Assembly (NCBI RefSeq): GCF_937863485.1
Contig: NZ_CALMFY010000170.1
Coordinates: forward strand, 1 to 50,328
Source: an uncultured Nostoc sp.
GTDB taxonomy: Bacteria > Cyanobacteriota > Cyanobacteriia > Cyanobacteriales > Nostocaceae
Direction of reading: 5' to 3'
Length of the DNA stretch: 50,328 nucleotides
Shown: in pieces, positions 8,952-17,591 of the stretch
Position numbering within the stretch: the stretch's first letter is position 1
Layout: the number at the start of each line of letters is the position of its first letter
Notes under the pieces: generated by a model
Told to the model about the DNA's origin: nothing
Databases searched by the model: none
What the model saw: the letters and a program-made list of their open reading frames with translations, nothing else
Program-made: the position numbers and the translations under genes

Positions 8952-11120
8952 ATGCAGGTACTACGTTGTTCCCCTAGAAAAGAAATCCTCAGCCTCAATG
9001 TCAGTTTGGGGCGTGGCGGTGAAGCTTGTGTTTATGCAGTGCCATCCGATAACAACTTGGTGGCGAAGATTTACCACAAGCCAACGACTGCCTATGCTGC
9101 AAAACTCCAGGCGATGCTTGCCAACCCGCCAGAAAACCCTACGGCTAGTTTGGGGCATATCTCTATCGCTTGGCCAGAGGATTTATTACGGGCAGCAGAT
9201 GGCAAAAATAGCATCGTGGGATTTTTGATGCCACGGATTCAAGGGATGCGTCCAATCATCGACTTTTACAACCCCAGAACCCGTCGCCAACACTGCCCCC
9301 TATTTAACTATCAGTACCTGCTCCGCACGGCTCGCAACTTGGCGGCGGCTTTTGCAGCTTTGCACGCTAGTGGATATTGCATTGGCGATGTGAATGAGTC
9401 AAATATCCTCGTCAGTGACACAGCACTGGTGACTTTGATAGACACAGACTCTTTCCAAGTACTCGACCCAAACAACAATGTTGTTTATCGCTGCCCAGTA
9501 GGTAAACCAGAGTTTACCCCACCAGAACTACAGAATAAAACTTTTGCCCAGCACGATCGCGAAATTTCTCACGACTTGTTTGGGCTATCGGTGCTGGTAT
9601 TTCAACTTTTAATGGAAGGCACCCACCCATTTTCTGGGATTTTTCAAGGCGCTATTGAGCCACCATCCTACGAAGCCCGAATTGCATCGGGTCATTTTAC
9701 TTACAGCCAAAAGCGGTACGTACCCTACCTTCCTACACCCATTGCACCCCCTTGGGAAATTCTCCATCCCAGCTTACAGGAACTATTTGTCCGTTGTTTT
9801 GAAGAGGGTCACAACAACCCACAGCTGCGCCCCAGTGCCCAGACTTGGCTCTCAGTAATAGCTGAAGCCGAAGATTCTCTGATTACCTGCACTACAAATC
9901 CCCAGCATCGCTACAACAACCATATGCGTAGCTGTCCGTGGTGTGAACGGACTGTGCGATTAGGCGGACGTGACCCCTTCCCATCACATCGGGCTATAGA
10001 AGCAAGAGAACATTTACAACCGCGAATCAAACCGAAAAAGCGCTACACTCAGACACCGTATTTGCCACAGCGAGCGATGTCACCGCATTTAGCTAATTCT
10101 TGGCAGCCAGTAATTACCCCAAGCGGTTCATCTTATAAACGTTCCAAGAAGTCAAAATTGTACCCGATTATTTTTTGTTTGATGGGTTTTGGTTTATTGG
10201 GATATGCAGACGTAATGATTAAATTTACTCAGCCGTTGGTTACCCAAAATGCTTACACCCAACAAACATTGAATTCTCGCCAGACAAATAACAAACTTAG
10301 CTTCGCTGATTACTATCAGCAGGGTGACGCTGCTTACAAAGACCGAGACTATGAAAAAGCAATTGTCAACTTTAGCGAAGCAATTAAACAACAACCTACA
10401 CATGCCAGAACTATTGTGAATCGTGGCAATGCCCGCTATAACCTGAAAGACTACGAAGGAGCAGTTGTAGATTATAGTCAAGCTCTCAAAATCAACCCCA
10501 ATCAAATCAAAGCTCTTGTGAATCGGGGTAATGCCCGCTTTATGCTTTCCGAATATAGCAACGATCCTGATCAAGAATATAATCTAGCGATCACCGACTA
10601 TAATCGGGCCATCGGACTGGATAATAATGAAGTTGAAGCTTATATCAGACGGGGGATTGTCCGCACCCAAATGGCTAAATACAGCGGTGAATCTCAACAA
10701 GCTTACAAAAGAGCGATCGCAGATTTTACTCAAGCGATAAAACTTAATGTATCCAAAGCAGAAGCTTACTTTCAGCGAGGTTTTGTCTATTATCAAATTG
10801 CCCAATATAGCAGCAATTATGAGCAAGAATATAATCTAGCGATCGCTGACTTTAACCAAGCACTAACTATTAGCCCCAGACTAGCAAAAGCGTACCTCAA
10901 ACGAGGTATGGTTCGTTATGAACTGGCACAATATGGCGGTAGTGAATCTAACAAAAACCAGACGAAAGCTATCCAAGATGTACAGACATCTGCCAAAATC
11001 TTTCTTGAGCAAGATGATATGGAAAATTATCAGCAAGCACTCAATAACGTATGCGTAGTTGTAGAAAATCAATGTGACCCTTTATTCCAAGGCTCAAGTA
11101 ATCTCCAAAAAACTAACTAA
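8952..11120 (+). CDS. Atypical Ser/Thr kinase with zinc knuckle, membrane segment and TPR repeats
   Basis: A 722-residue multidomain protein. Kinase domain at 1-300: glycine loop GRGGEA (20-25), VAKIY with K39, catalytic loop GDVNESN with D146 and N151 in place of the usual HRDLKxxN, and DSF (166-168) in place of DFG. Thus the ATP- and metal-binding residues remain while the HRD arginine is lost, as in kinases of TerY-P triads. Next comes a Cys/His knuckle (C313, H319, H324, C328, C331), a basic linker, one hydrophobic segment at about 403-420, and at least five TPR-like repeats at about 450-700. Likely topology puts the TPR part across the membrane from the kinase; that is inference. It is the last gene of the triad operon. 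Confidence 0.9.
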   Translation: MQVLRCSPRKEILSLNVSLGRGGEACVYAVPSDNNLVAKIYHKPTTAYAAKLQAMLANPPENPTASLGHISIAWPEDLLRAADGKNSIVGFLMPRIQGMRPIIDFYNPRTRRQHCPLFNYQYLLRTARNLAAAFAALHASGYCIGDVNESNILVSDTALVTLIDTDSFQVLDPNNNVVYRCPVGKPEFTPPELQNKTFAQHDREISHDLFGLSVLVFQLLMEGTHPFSGIFQGAIEPPSYEARIASGHFTYSQKRYVPYLPTPIAPPWEILHPSLQELFVRCFEEGHNNPQLRPSAQTWLSVIAEAEDSLITCTTNPQHRYNNHMRSCPWCERTVRLGGRDPFPSHRAIEAREHLQPRIKPKKRYTQTPYLPQRAMSPHLANSWQPVITPSGSSYKRSKKSKLYPIIFCLMGFGLLGYADVMIKFTQPLVTQNAYTQQTLNSRQTNNKLSFADYYQQGDAAYKDRDYEKAIVNFSEAIKQQPTHARTIVNRGNARYNLKDYEGAVVDYSQALKINPNQIKALVNRGNARFMLSEYSNDPDQEYNLAITDYNRAIGLDNNEVEAYIRRGIVRTQMAKYSGESQQAYKRAIADFTQAIKLNVSKAEAYFQRGFVYYQIAQYSSNYEQEYNLAIADFNQALTISPRLAKAYLKRGMVRYELAQYGGSESNKNQTKAIQDVQTSAKIFLEQDDMENYQQALNNVCVVVENQCDPLFQGSSNLQKTN

Positions 11121-11210
11121 AAACAAGTAAGTTTTTTTACTGGCATATTATTGGTTTTGATTTAATAAATCATATCATGTCTGGTAAATTACTTGTGATT
11201 TCTGCGTGAC

Positions 11211-11470
11211 CTCTCAACAGGGGAGCATCCCAAATGTGTAAAAACATAATTTGTCATTGCGTAGGCGGAGCCTTCCCGTAAGGTACGGAACGCAGTCAAT
11301 CAAAGCAATCGCTTTGTACAGATGAAGCGAATTGCAACATTTCATTTGGGTTACCCTACCGGTTCTGGGTTCGCGGAGCGTCTTGTAGAGTTGGAGTAGG
11401 CTTCATTCGCAATTGACTTCTAATGATTTTGGTAAATTTGCTTGCATTGGGATGCTCCCCCTCTCAAGAG
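11211..11470. mobile_element. MITE-like element with imperfect terminal inverted repeats and 10-bp flanking repeats
   Basis: The element core runs 11221-11460. Its ends are GGGAGCATCCCAAATG and the complement of CATTGGGATGCTCCC, an inverted repeat of about 16 bases with one slip. Direct repeats CTCTCAACAG (11211-11220) and CTCTCAAGAG (11461-11470), differing by one base, border it and look like a target-site duplication. The inside has no open reading frame and includes a common Nostoc repeat motif (GTAGGCGGAGCC). No transposase is encoded, so movement would need one from elsewhere. Confidence 0.75.
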
Positions 11471-11480
11471 CAGCCCCTCT

Positions 11481-11660
11481 CTTAATAGCTACGGTGTATA
11501 CACAAGTCAAATTACCCCCTTAATCCCCCCTTTCTAAGGGGGGAAACAGGAATCTAGTTCCCTCCCCTTTCTAAGGGGAGGGTTAGGGTGGGGTAAAACT
11601 GACGCGAAAAACCAGGTGAGTAAACTATTTCAGACTTGTGTATACACCGTAGCTCTTAAT
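11481..11660. mobile_element. MITE with perfect 22-bp terminal inverted repeats and CTTAAT duplication
   Basis: The 168-bp core is 11487-11654. Its two 22-base ends (11487-11508 and 11633-11654) are exact inverted repeats beginning AGCTACGGTGTATACAC. CTTAAT is found at both borders (11481-11486, 11655-11660), a probable 6-bp target duplication. The inside carries CCCCTTTCTAAGGGG-type palindromes and no gene. A second element with nearly the same ends but unrelated inside lies at 20716-20904. Confidence 0.85.
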
Positions 11661-11778
11661 AGGGGAACTCCTAGCCCCCACGAAGTGGGGATTAGGGGCA
11701 GGGAGCTTGTAGCTTTAGCTATAGGTTTTTTAAGGTTTTTTTATTATAAGTAATTCAACGGACATGATATCAAGCCTG

Positions 11779-11806
11779 ACTAGGGTTAGCTTACGCTAAC
11801 CCTAGT
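11779..11806. terminator. Perfect 12-bp stem-loop
   Basis: ACTAGGGTTAGC and its exact complement flank a TTAC loop. The downstream side is T-rich (TATTTATT) but without a clean T run. It could end transcripts from the kinase operon, although the stop codon is 660 bp upstream, or simply be another dispersed palindrome. Confidence 0.4.
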
Positions 11807-12014
11807 TATTTATTGGGTAACATTATTTATTTAATTCAGTAAGTTATTTTCATCTTTATAGGTATTCATAGAGCTTTTATATAGAAAAGATTTTATTTCA
11901 TATCACCTTCATAATTTTGCCAAAAATTATAGTTAGATTATTGACGGAGAAAAAGAAATCAAAAACAAATTTTTCTCCATCTAAGTGCATCCTCTTCATG
12001 TCGAGAAAATCAAA

Positions 12015-12201
12015 CAATTTTGGATTTTAGATTTGCGTTAGCGAGTCTTGTCTGCAACACGCTACTTGCGAACGAGCGTCTTTGGGGTTAGTCATTAAAT
12101 CCCATGAGCGGATGAGTAGATTTGTTCCGCCCACTTTCAGAGCGGGGCATATATCAAAAAACTCTTTTAATCAAAAATCCAAAATCCAAAATCTAAAATT
12201 G
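12015..12201. repeat. Dispersed repeat with TTTTGGATTTTAG-type inverted ends
   Basis: Left end CAATTTTGGATTTTAGATTT (12015-12034) and right end AAATCTAAAATTG (12189-12201, preceded by AAATCCAAAATCC) are inverted repeats about 150 bp apart. A shorter version of the same family lies at 13045-13123. The right end is only 50 bp upstream of the rfbF start, so the rfbF promoter overlaps or lies inside it. Confidence 0.7.
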
Positions 12202-12251
12202 GCACGGCACGGTCAAATAATAATACCCCTACAAATCTCCGAGGTAATTGC

Positions 12252-13025
12252 ATGAAAGCGGTGATTTTGGCTGGAGGGCTTGGTACACGCCTCAGTGAAG
12301 AAACTAGTATCAGACCCAAGCCGATGGTTGAGATTGGTGGTAAGCCAATTCTCTGGCACATAATGAAGACATACTCCGCCCACGGCATTAATGATTTCAT
12401 CATTTGTTGCGGTTACAAAGGTTACATAATTAAAGAGTATTTTGCTAACTACTTCTTACACATGTCAGATGTTACCTTTGACATGCGATTTAATCAAATG
12501 AACGTGCATTCTGGTTATGCTGAACCCTGGCGTGTTACCTTAGTAAATACGGGTGATAATACCATGACAGGCGGACGCTTAAAGCGAATTAGTGAACATC
12601 TTGGTAATGAGACTTTTTGCTTTACTTATGGTGATGGTGTAAGTAATATTAATATCACCGAGCTAGTTAACTTTCATAAAGAACAAAAGACCTTAGGAAC
12701 ACTCACAGCCGTTCAACCAGCAGGACGTTTTGGTGCCATTTCTTTAGGATATGAGCAAACTAAAATTACCAGCTTTCGGGAAAAACCTGAAGGTGATGGA
12801 GCTTGGATTAATGGTGGTTTTTTTGTGCTAGAACCAGAAGTAATTAACTTAATCACCGATGATTCTACGGTATGGGAGCAAGAGCCATTAGAAAAGCTAG
12901 CTGATATGGAACAGCTAGCAGCTTTTAAACATGATGGTTTTTGGCAACCGATGGATACTTTACGTGATAAAAACTACCTAGAGGGGCTATGGAAGAACAG
13001 TCAAGCTCCTTGGAAGGTATGGTAA
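12252..13025 (+). CDS. rfbF: Glucose-1-phosphate cytidylyltransferase
   Basis: A 257-residue nucleotidyltransferase that joins CTP and glucose 1-phosphate to give CDP-glucose, the entry point to CDP-deoxysugars. The signature is near complete: KAVILAGGLGTRLSEET at the N-terminus, the RPKPMVEIGGKPILWHIM segment, and FxFTYGDGVSNIN with its metal-binding Asp. Length matches RfbF. It opens the polysaccharide island and sits 50 bp after a dispersed repeat. The CDP-glucose 4,6-dehydratase (rfbG) that normally follows is not found in the window. Corresponds to the first gene of the HEP island in Anabaena PCC 7120, as I recall it. Confidence 0.96.
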   Translation: MKAVILAGGLGTRLSEETSIRPKPMVEIGGKPILWHIMKTYSAHGINDFIICCGYKGYIIKEYFANYFLHMSDVTFDMRFNQMNVHSGYAEPWRVTLVNTGDNTMTGGRLKRISEHLGNETFCFTYGDGVSNINITELVNFHKEQKTLGTLTAVQPAGRFGAISLGYEQTKITSFREKPEGDGAWINGGFFVLEPEVINLITDDSTVWEQEPLEKLADMEQLAAFKHDGFWQPMDTLRDKNYLEGLWKNSQAPWKVW

Positions 13026-13028
13026 GGG

Positions 13029-13137
13029 AGAGTTATGAGTCATTCAATTTTGGATTTTAGATTTTAGATTTTAGATTTTAAATTTTTTTTAATCCAAAAT
13101 CCAAAATTCAAAATCTAAAATTGGCAGAGTTATGAGT
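13029..13137. repeat. Short TTTTGGATTTTAG repeat between 12-bp direct repeats
   Basis: AGAGTTATGAGT occurs at 13029-13040 and 13126-13137. Between them is a palindromic AT-rich element (13045-13123) whose ends are CAATTTTGGATTTTAG and its complement. It fills most of the rfbF to lhgO-like gap and is a shorter relative of the repeat at 12015-12201. Confidence 0.7.
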
Positions 13138-13194
13138 TTTAACTTCTAACTTCTGACTCCTCACTTTTTTGTAATTTAAAGTGCGATAATACTA

Positions 13195-14409
13195 ATGTAT
13201 GATTTTGCGATTATAGGTGGGGGAATAGTTGGACTCTCGACAGCGTTGGCTTTAGGAAAACGCTATTCTAATGCGCGTATTTTAGTACTAGAAAAAGAGA
13301 GCCAATGGGCATTTCACCAAACAGGCAATAATAGCGGGGTGATTCATTCTGGTATTTACTATCAGCCAGGGAGTTTCAAAGCTAAATTTTGTCGTGACGG
13401 TTCTCGCTCAATGGTAGAATTCTGTCAAGAGTATGGAATTGAGCATGAAGTTTGTGGTAAGGTAATTGTTGCAACTGAAGAACAAGAGCTACCACGGCTA
13501 GAAAATCTCTACAAACGCGGCTTAGAAAATGGCATAGAAGTCCAGAAAATCAGCCCCGAAGAAGTCAAGGAAATTGAACCTCATGTAAGATGTGTAGGTG
13601 GACTTCGGGTATTCTCAACTGGTATTGTTAATTACACGCAAGTTTGTTTGAAATATGTCGAGCTAATTCAACAGCAGGGTGGGGATTTACACCTCAATAG
13701 AAAAGTTCTGAAAATCTCCCCAAGTGGTAAAAATCAGGTACTGGAAACAAACAACGGTAGCTTTGAAACACGCTTTGTAATTAATTGTACTGGATTGCAT
13801 AGCGATCGCACTGCTAAATTAGGTCAAGTTGAACCCCAAGCAAAAATCATCCCATTCCGGGGAGAATACTACGAACTCACACCAGAAAAACGCTATCTGG
13901 TCAAGACACTAATTTACCCAGTTCCCAATCCAGATTTTCCCTTCCTGGGTGTTCACTTTACTCGGATGATTGATGGTAGCGTCCATGCAGGGCCAAACGC
14001 GGTTCTATCGCTCAAACGCGAAGGTTACAAAAAAACCGACTTTGATCTGCGGGATTTTGTTGAGGTCATCACCTATCCTGGTTTCTGGAAGTTAGCAGCC
14101 AAACACGCTGATGAAGGCATCCAAGAAATCATTCGTTCCTTTAGCAAAGCAGCCTTCACCAGAAGTTTGCAAAAACTAATTCCTGAAGTTCAAGCAGAAG
14201 ACTTAGTTCCCACCCACGCAGGAGTCCGCGCTCAAGCCTTAATGAACGATGGCAAGCTTGTAGAGGACTTTTTGATCGTTTCCGGTCAAAACTCCATCCA
14301 TGTTTGCAATGCTCCTTCTCCTGCGGCCACATCTTCTCTAGAAATCGGTAAAGCCCTTGTCACCCAAATTCCCCAACTCTCGCATCTAGACAGTGTAGTA
14401 ACTGCATAG
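13195..14409 (+). CDS. lhgO: LhgO-like FAD-dependent L-2-hydroxyacid oxidoreductase
   Basis: A 404-residue flavoprotein of the DAO/LhgO family. The FAD-binding Rossmann motif IIGGGIVGLSTA is at 6-17, ELEKE-like adenine-ribose contact follows (VLEKES), and family motifs HQTGNNSGVIHSGIYY, PFRGEYY, and PTHAGVRAQ are visible. LhgO enzymes oxidise L-2-hydroxyglutarate to 2-oxoglutarate and pass electrons to the quinone pool. Here the gene sits between rfbF and a sugar epimerase/dehydratase, so the substrate might instead be a sugar-derived hydroxyacid, or the enzyme may recycle 2-oxoglutarate for the dioxygenase at 19806; both are inferences. Start ATG at 13195 is set by the Rossmann strand beginning at residue 2. 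Confidence 0.88.
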   Translation: MYDFAIIGGGIVGLSTALALGKRYSNARILVLEKESQWAFHQTGNNSGVIHSGIYYQPGSFKAKFCRDGSRSMVEFCQEYGIEHEVCGKVIVATEEQELPRLENLYKRGLENGIEVQKISPEEVKEIEPHVRCVGGLRVFSTGIVNYTQVCLKYVELIQQQGGDLHLNRKVLKISPSGKNQVLETNNGSFETRFVINCTGLHSDRTAKLGQVEPQAKIIPFRGEYYELTPEKRYLVKTLIYPVPNPDFPFLGVHFTRMIDGSVHAGPNAVLSLKREGYKKTDFDLRDFVEVITYPGFWKLAAKHADEGIQEIIRSFSKAAFTRSLQKLIPEVQAEDLVPTHAGVRAQALMNDGKLVEDFLIVSGQNSIHVCNAPSPAATSSLEIGKALVTQIPQLSHLDSVVTA

Positions 14410-14775
14410 ATAGCATAGTTGCTTGCACTTTCAGGATTACCTGTGTCAAGGTAACTTACACTCTCTGTGCCTGTGTAGTTAAATAAATTACTTTTTAACC
14501 ACATAGGCGTAGAGAACACAGAGGAAAGAAGAATTATTTTTTGGAAAATTTACCCACCTTGACAGGGTTACTCTGAGCATACGTATAAAGCCGCTACACA
14601 TAGAGTGCTACTGCCCAATCGGTAATTTTAGATTTTAGTAGTTGGAATCGTCATCTTCAATGACTGTTAGCCGAGTCATATAGCGGTTCCCTTTTGGATG
14701 CAGCACGCTGGTGCACATCTGTGCGCCCTAACTAAACGAAGAATTTAACTCATCAATACAAAGGCATTAACCACA
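14410..14775. other. Intergenic region with inverted-repeat fragment
   Basis: A 366-bp gap inside the island. At about 14458-14523 an imperfect inverted repeat pairs CTCTGTGCCTGTGTAGTTAA with its near complement around AACCACATAGGCGTAGAGAA, a common cyanobacterial dispersed repeat. Nothing coding was recognised in the rest. The next gene starts at 14776 after an A-rich leader (ACCACA). Confidence 0.5.
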
Positions 14776-15804
14776 ATGAAAATATTAGTAACTGGAACAG
14801 AAGGCTATCTAGGTTCGTTATTACCACCTCTGTTAATTGAACGGGGACATGAAGTTATCGGTCTAGATACAGGTTTCTATAAAGTTGGTTGGCTGTACAA
14901 CGCTAATGGGGTGACACCCAAAACCCTCAACAAAGATATTCGCAACATTACCCCTGAGGATTTGGAAGGTATCGAAGCAATAGTTCACATGGCGGAACTC
15001 TCCAACGACCCAGCCGGACAATTAGCACCCAATATTACCTACGAAATTAATCATGTAGGTTCAATTCGTCTAGCTAGCCTGGCTAAGGCTATGGGTGTGC
15101 GTCGCTTTGTATATATGTCTTCGTGCAGTGTCTACGGTGTTGCTACCGCAGGTGATGTCACCGAAAAATCCCCAATTAATCCTCAAACAGCCTATGCAGA
15201 ATGCAAAACTCTGGTAGAACGAGATGTCAGACCACTCGCTGACGATGACTTTTCTCCCACCTTTATGCGGAATGCCACTGCCTTTGGTGCTTCTCCCAGA
15301 ATGCGCTTTGATATTGTTTTAAACAACTTAGCAGGGTTGGCATGGACTAGCAAAGAAATCAAAATGATTAGTGATGGTACACCTTGGCGTCCATTAGTCC
15401 ACGCATTGGATATTTGCAAAGCAATAGTTTGCACCTTAGAAGCACCACGGGACATTGTACATAACCAAATCTTCAACGTGGGAGATACAGCGAACAACTA
15501 TCGCGTTAAAGAAATCGCTGAAATTATTGCTGATATTTTCCCAGATTGTAAATTGTCCTTTGGTGACAACGGTGCAGATAACCGCAGCTATCGGGTATCC
15601 TTCGAGAAAATCAACACAATCCTCCCCGGATTTAAGTGTGATTGGAATGCCCAACTTGGTGCCCAGCAGCTATTTGATTTGTTCAGTCAAATACATATGG
15701 CTGAAGATACTTTCTTATTTAGAGGATTTACCCGCTTAAAACAGCTAGAATATCTGATTCGTACTGAGCAAATTGACAAAGATTTCTTCTGGAATAAAAA
15801 GTAG
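14776..15804 (+). CDS. NAD-dependent epimerase/dehydratase (extended SDR)
   Basis: A 342-residue nucleotide-sugar modifying enzyme. The NAD-binding motif TGTEGYLG (GxxGxxG, 7-13) and the catalytic YAECK (Y140, K144) with upstream Ser in MSSCSVYG are clear. ATAFGASPRMRFD is typical of substrate-binding loops in the family. It is not close in motif content to canonical CDP-glucose 4,6-dehydratase, so its exact reaction (4-epimerisation, 4,6-dehydration, or 4-keto reduction) is open. Its place between rfbF/lhgO-like and the C-methyltransferase suggests work on the same CDP- or dTDP-sugar. The HEP island of Anabaena PCC 7120 has a similar gene in the same relative place. Confidence 0.9.
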   Translation: MKILVTGTEGYLGSLLPPLLIERGHEVIGLDTGFYKVGWLYNANGVTPKTLNKDIRNITPEDLEGIEAIVHMAELSNDPAGQLAPNITYEINHVGSIRLASLAKAMGVRRFVYMSSCSVYGVATAGDVTEKSPINPQTAYAECKTLVERDVRPLADDDFSPTFMRNATAFGASPRMRFDIVLNNLAGLAWTSKEIKMISDGTPWRPLVHALDICKAIVCTLEAPRDIVHNQIFNVGDTANNYRVKEIAEIIADIFPDCKLSFGDNGADNRSYRVSFEKINTILPGFKCDWNAQLGAQQLFDLFSQIHMAEDTFLFRGFTRLKQLEYLIRTEQIDKDFFWNKK

Positions 15805-15914
15805 CTAGAGTAGCCTGGCAGCAGCGAACAAATAATCTAAGCCTCCGAATCAAATATTGTTGATTCGGACTTATTTCCCCTATCGAATTATTTGCAATTA
15901 GTGAGTTGAAGTTT

Positions 15915-17183
15915 ATGGCGATCGCAAAATGTCGATTCAGTGGTCAACCTCTACACAAAACTTTTATTGATCTAGGAATGTCACCCTTAGCCAATGCTTA
16001 TCTGACAGCAGAACAGCTAAATCATGCAGAAAAATTTTATCCTCTGCACGCTTATGTCTCTGAAGACACTCTTTTAGTTCAATTAGAACAGTTTGAAACT
16101 CCAGATCAGATTTTCAGTGACTATGCTTACTTTTCTTCTTACTCAACTAGTTGGCTAAAACATGCTAAAGCTTACACCGAGATGATGGTAGAAAGGTTTG
16201 GTTTTAATCATCATAATCAAGTTATTGAAATTGCCAGCAACGACGGCTACTTACTGCAATATTTTTTAGAAAAGGGAATCCCAGTTTTAGGAATAGAACC
16301 AGCCACAAATATAGCTAAGGTTGCTGAAGCCAGAGGCATTCCTAGTATCAACAAGTTTTTTGGAGTTGAAACTGCTAAAGAATTTGTGATCCAAGGAAAA
16401 CTCGCTGACCTTTTGATAGGCAACAATGTTTTAGCTCATGTACCGGATCTAAATGATTTCATAGCTGGAATGAAACTCATCCTCAAACCCAATGGCATCT
16501 TGACGATGGAGTTTCCTCATATTTTGCGACTTATTCAACAAAATCAGTTTGATACTATTTATCACGAACATTTTTCTTATTTCTCACTCCTCACTGTCGA
16601 AAAAATTTTTGCAGCCCACAACTTGCAACTTTTTGATGTAGAGGAATTACCAACTCACGGTGGTTCTTTAAGAATTTATGTCAAACATAACCACGCTGAT
16701 AATCACAGCATCAGCGACCGAATAAGCCATCTCAAAGAGAAAGAAATTGCCGCCAGATTGCATCGCATAGAAACTTACATTACATTTGCTGAAAAAGTCA
16801 AAGAAACAAAGTACAAGCTATTAAATTTTCTCTTGACGGCTAAAGCAGAAGGTAAATCAATCGTGGGTTATGGCGCACCAGCCAAAGGCAACACCTTGCT
16901 TAATTATTGTGGGATTGCTAAAGATTTTATCGATTACACAGTAGATTGCAGTCCTTACAAACAAGGCTTATTTTTACCTGGGACTCATATTCCCATCTTT
17001 GAACCAGACAAAATCCGCGAAACTAAACCAGATTATGTCCTAATTTTACCTTGGAACCTCAAGGAGGAAATTATGGAACAAATGGCATTTATTGGCGAGT
17101 GGGGTGGACAGTTTGTTGTGCCGATTCCTGAAGTAAAAATTTATCCTTGTCCTATTCCGGATCGGCTTTTAATAGCATCGTAA
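15915..17183 (+). CDS. TylC3/NovU-type sugar C-methyltransferase
   Basis: A 422-residue SAM-dependent methyltransferase of the three-part family that adds a methyl to C3 of 4-keto deoxysugars, giving branched sugars. Visible: N-terminal Methyltransf_13-like region (DLGMSPLANAYL, FYPLHAYV), SAM motif IEIASNDGYLL at about 105-115, and C-terminal VGYGAPAKGNTLLNY. I took the ATG at 15915; a TTG nine bases upstream is also possible. Oddity: the family normally has Cys zinc ligands at CRxC and YVCxxC, but here these read CRFS and YVSEDT, so only one of the four ligands remains. Function may persist without zinc; this is untested. Confidence 0.88.
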   Translation: MAIAKCRFSGQPLHKTFIDLGMSPLANAYLTAEQLNHAEKFYPLHAYVSEDTLLVQLEQFETPDQIFSDYAYFSSYSTSWLKHAKAYTEMMVERFGFNHHNQVIEIASNDGYLLQYFLEKGIPVLGIEPATNIAKVAEARGIPSINKFFGVETAKEFVIQGKLADLLIGNNVLAHVPDLNDFIAGMKLILKPNGILTMEFPHILRLIQQNQFDTIYHEHFSYFSLLTVEKIFAAHNLQLFDVEELPTHGGSLRIYVKHNHADNHSISDRISHLKEKEIAARLHRIETYITFAEKVKETKYKLLNFLLTAKAEGKSIVGYGAPAKGNTLLNYCGIAKDFIDYTVDCSPYKQGLFLPGTHIPIFEPDKIRETKPDYVLILPWNLKEEIMEQMAFIGEWGGQFVVPIPEVKIYPCPIPDRLLIAS

Positions 17184-17591
17184 TTACTAATTATAAGCAA
17201 CAAAGTTGCCTATTGCTACTGTTTTTAGATTGTCACTATGATAATCGGCAATATGGTTCAGTTAAGACTTAATTCTCCTAACCCTCCTTTTGAAGTAGGG
17301 AATTAAAGACCATACCCAAAGGTGGGCAAAATCCTCATCCTACAAGATTGGATAATTTATTTTTCAGAAATCCCTAAAGAGTAATTAAAAGGTGCATCTA
17401 CTATAATTTTGCTGCCTAACTACAAAAATTAGACTGGAAAGTAGCTGATTAATTACTAATACCAATTCTTTGTGAAACTGCACAAAATCAAGCTTGGTGA
17501 GACAAGGTGCTTAAGCCCTTTGTTAGTAACCTCACAGATAATCGGTATCAGCTGCTGCTAGTACCTTCTTAACTAAAGATTTGAGCTTAAT
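17184..17591. other. Intergenic region containing an IS630-type MITE
   Basis: A 408-bp gap. The first 270 bp contain no recognisable gene, only pieces of common repeats (AACCCTCCTTTTGAAG). The element at 17459-17548 is listed separately and ends 43 bp before the next start codon. Confidence 0.5.
17459..17548. mobile_element. 90-bp MITE with ATACC ends and TA borders
   Basis: Left end ATACCAATTCTTTGTGAA and right end complement ATACCGATTATCTGTGAG match at 14 of 18 positions. TA lies at both borders, as expected for Tc1/mariner-IS630 type insertion. No coding capacity. A second copy lies between hepC and hepA at 30176-30263, matching over roughly 85 bp. The right end is 43 bp upstream of the GT2 gene. 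Confidence 0.8.

Noticed and set aside
11220..12251. tRNA or small RNA gene in the long gap
   Set aside because: No T-loop (GGTTCGAATCC-like) plus acceptor pairing was found; structures are explained by inverted-repeat elements.
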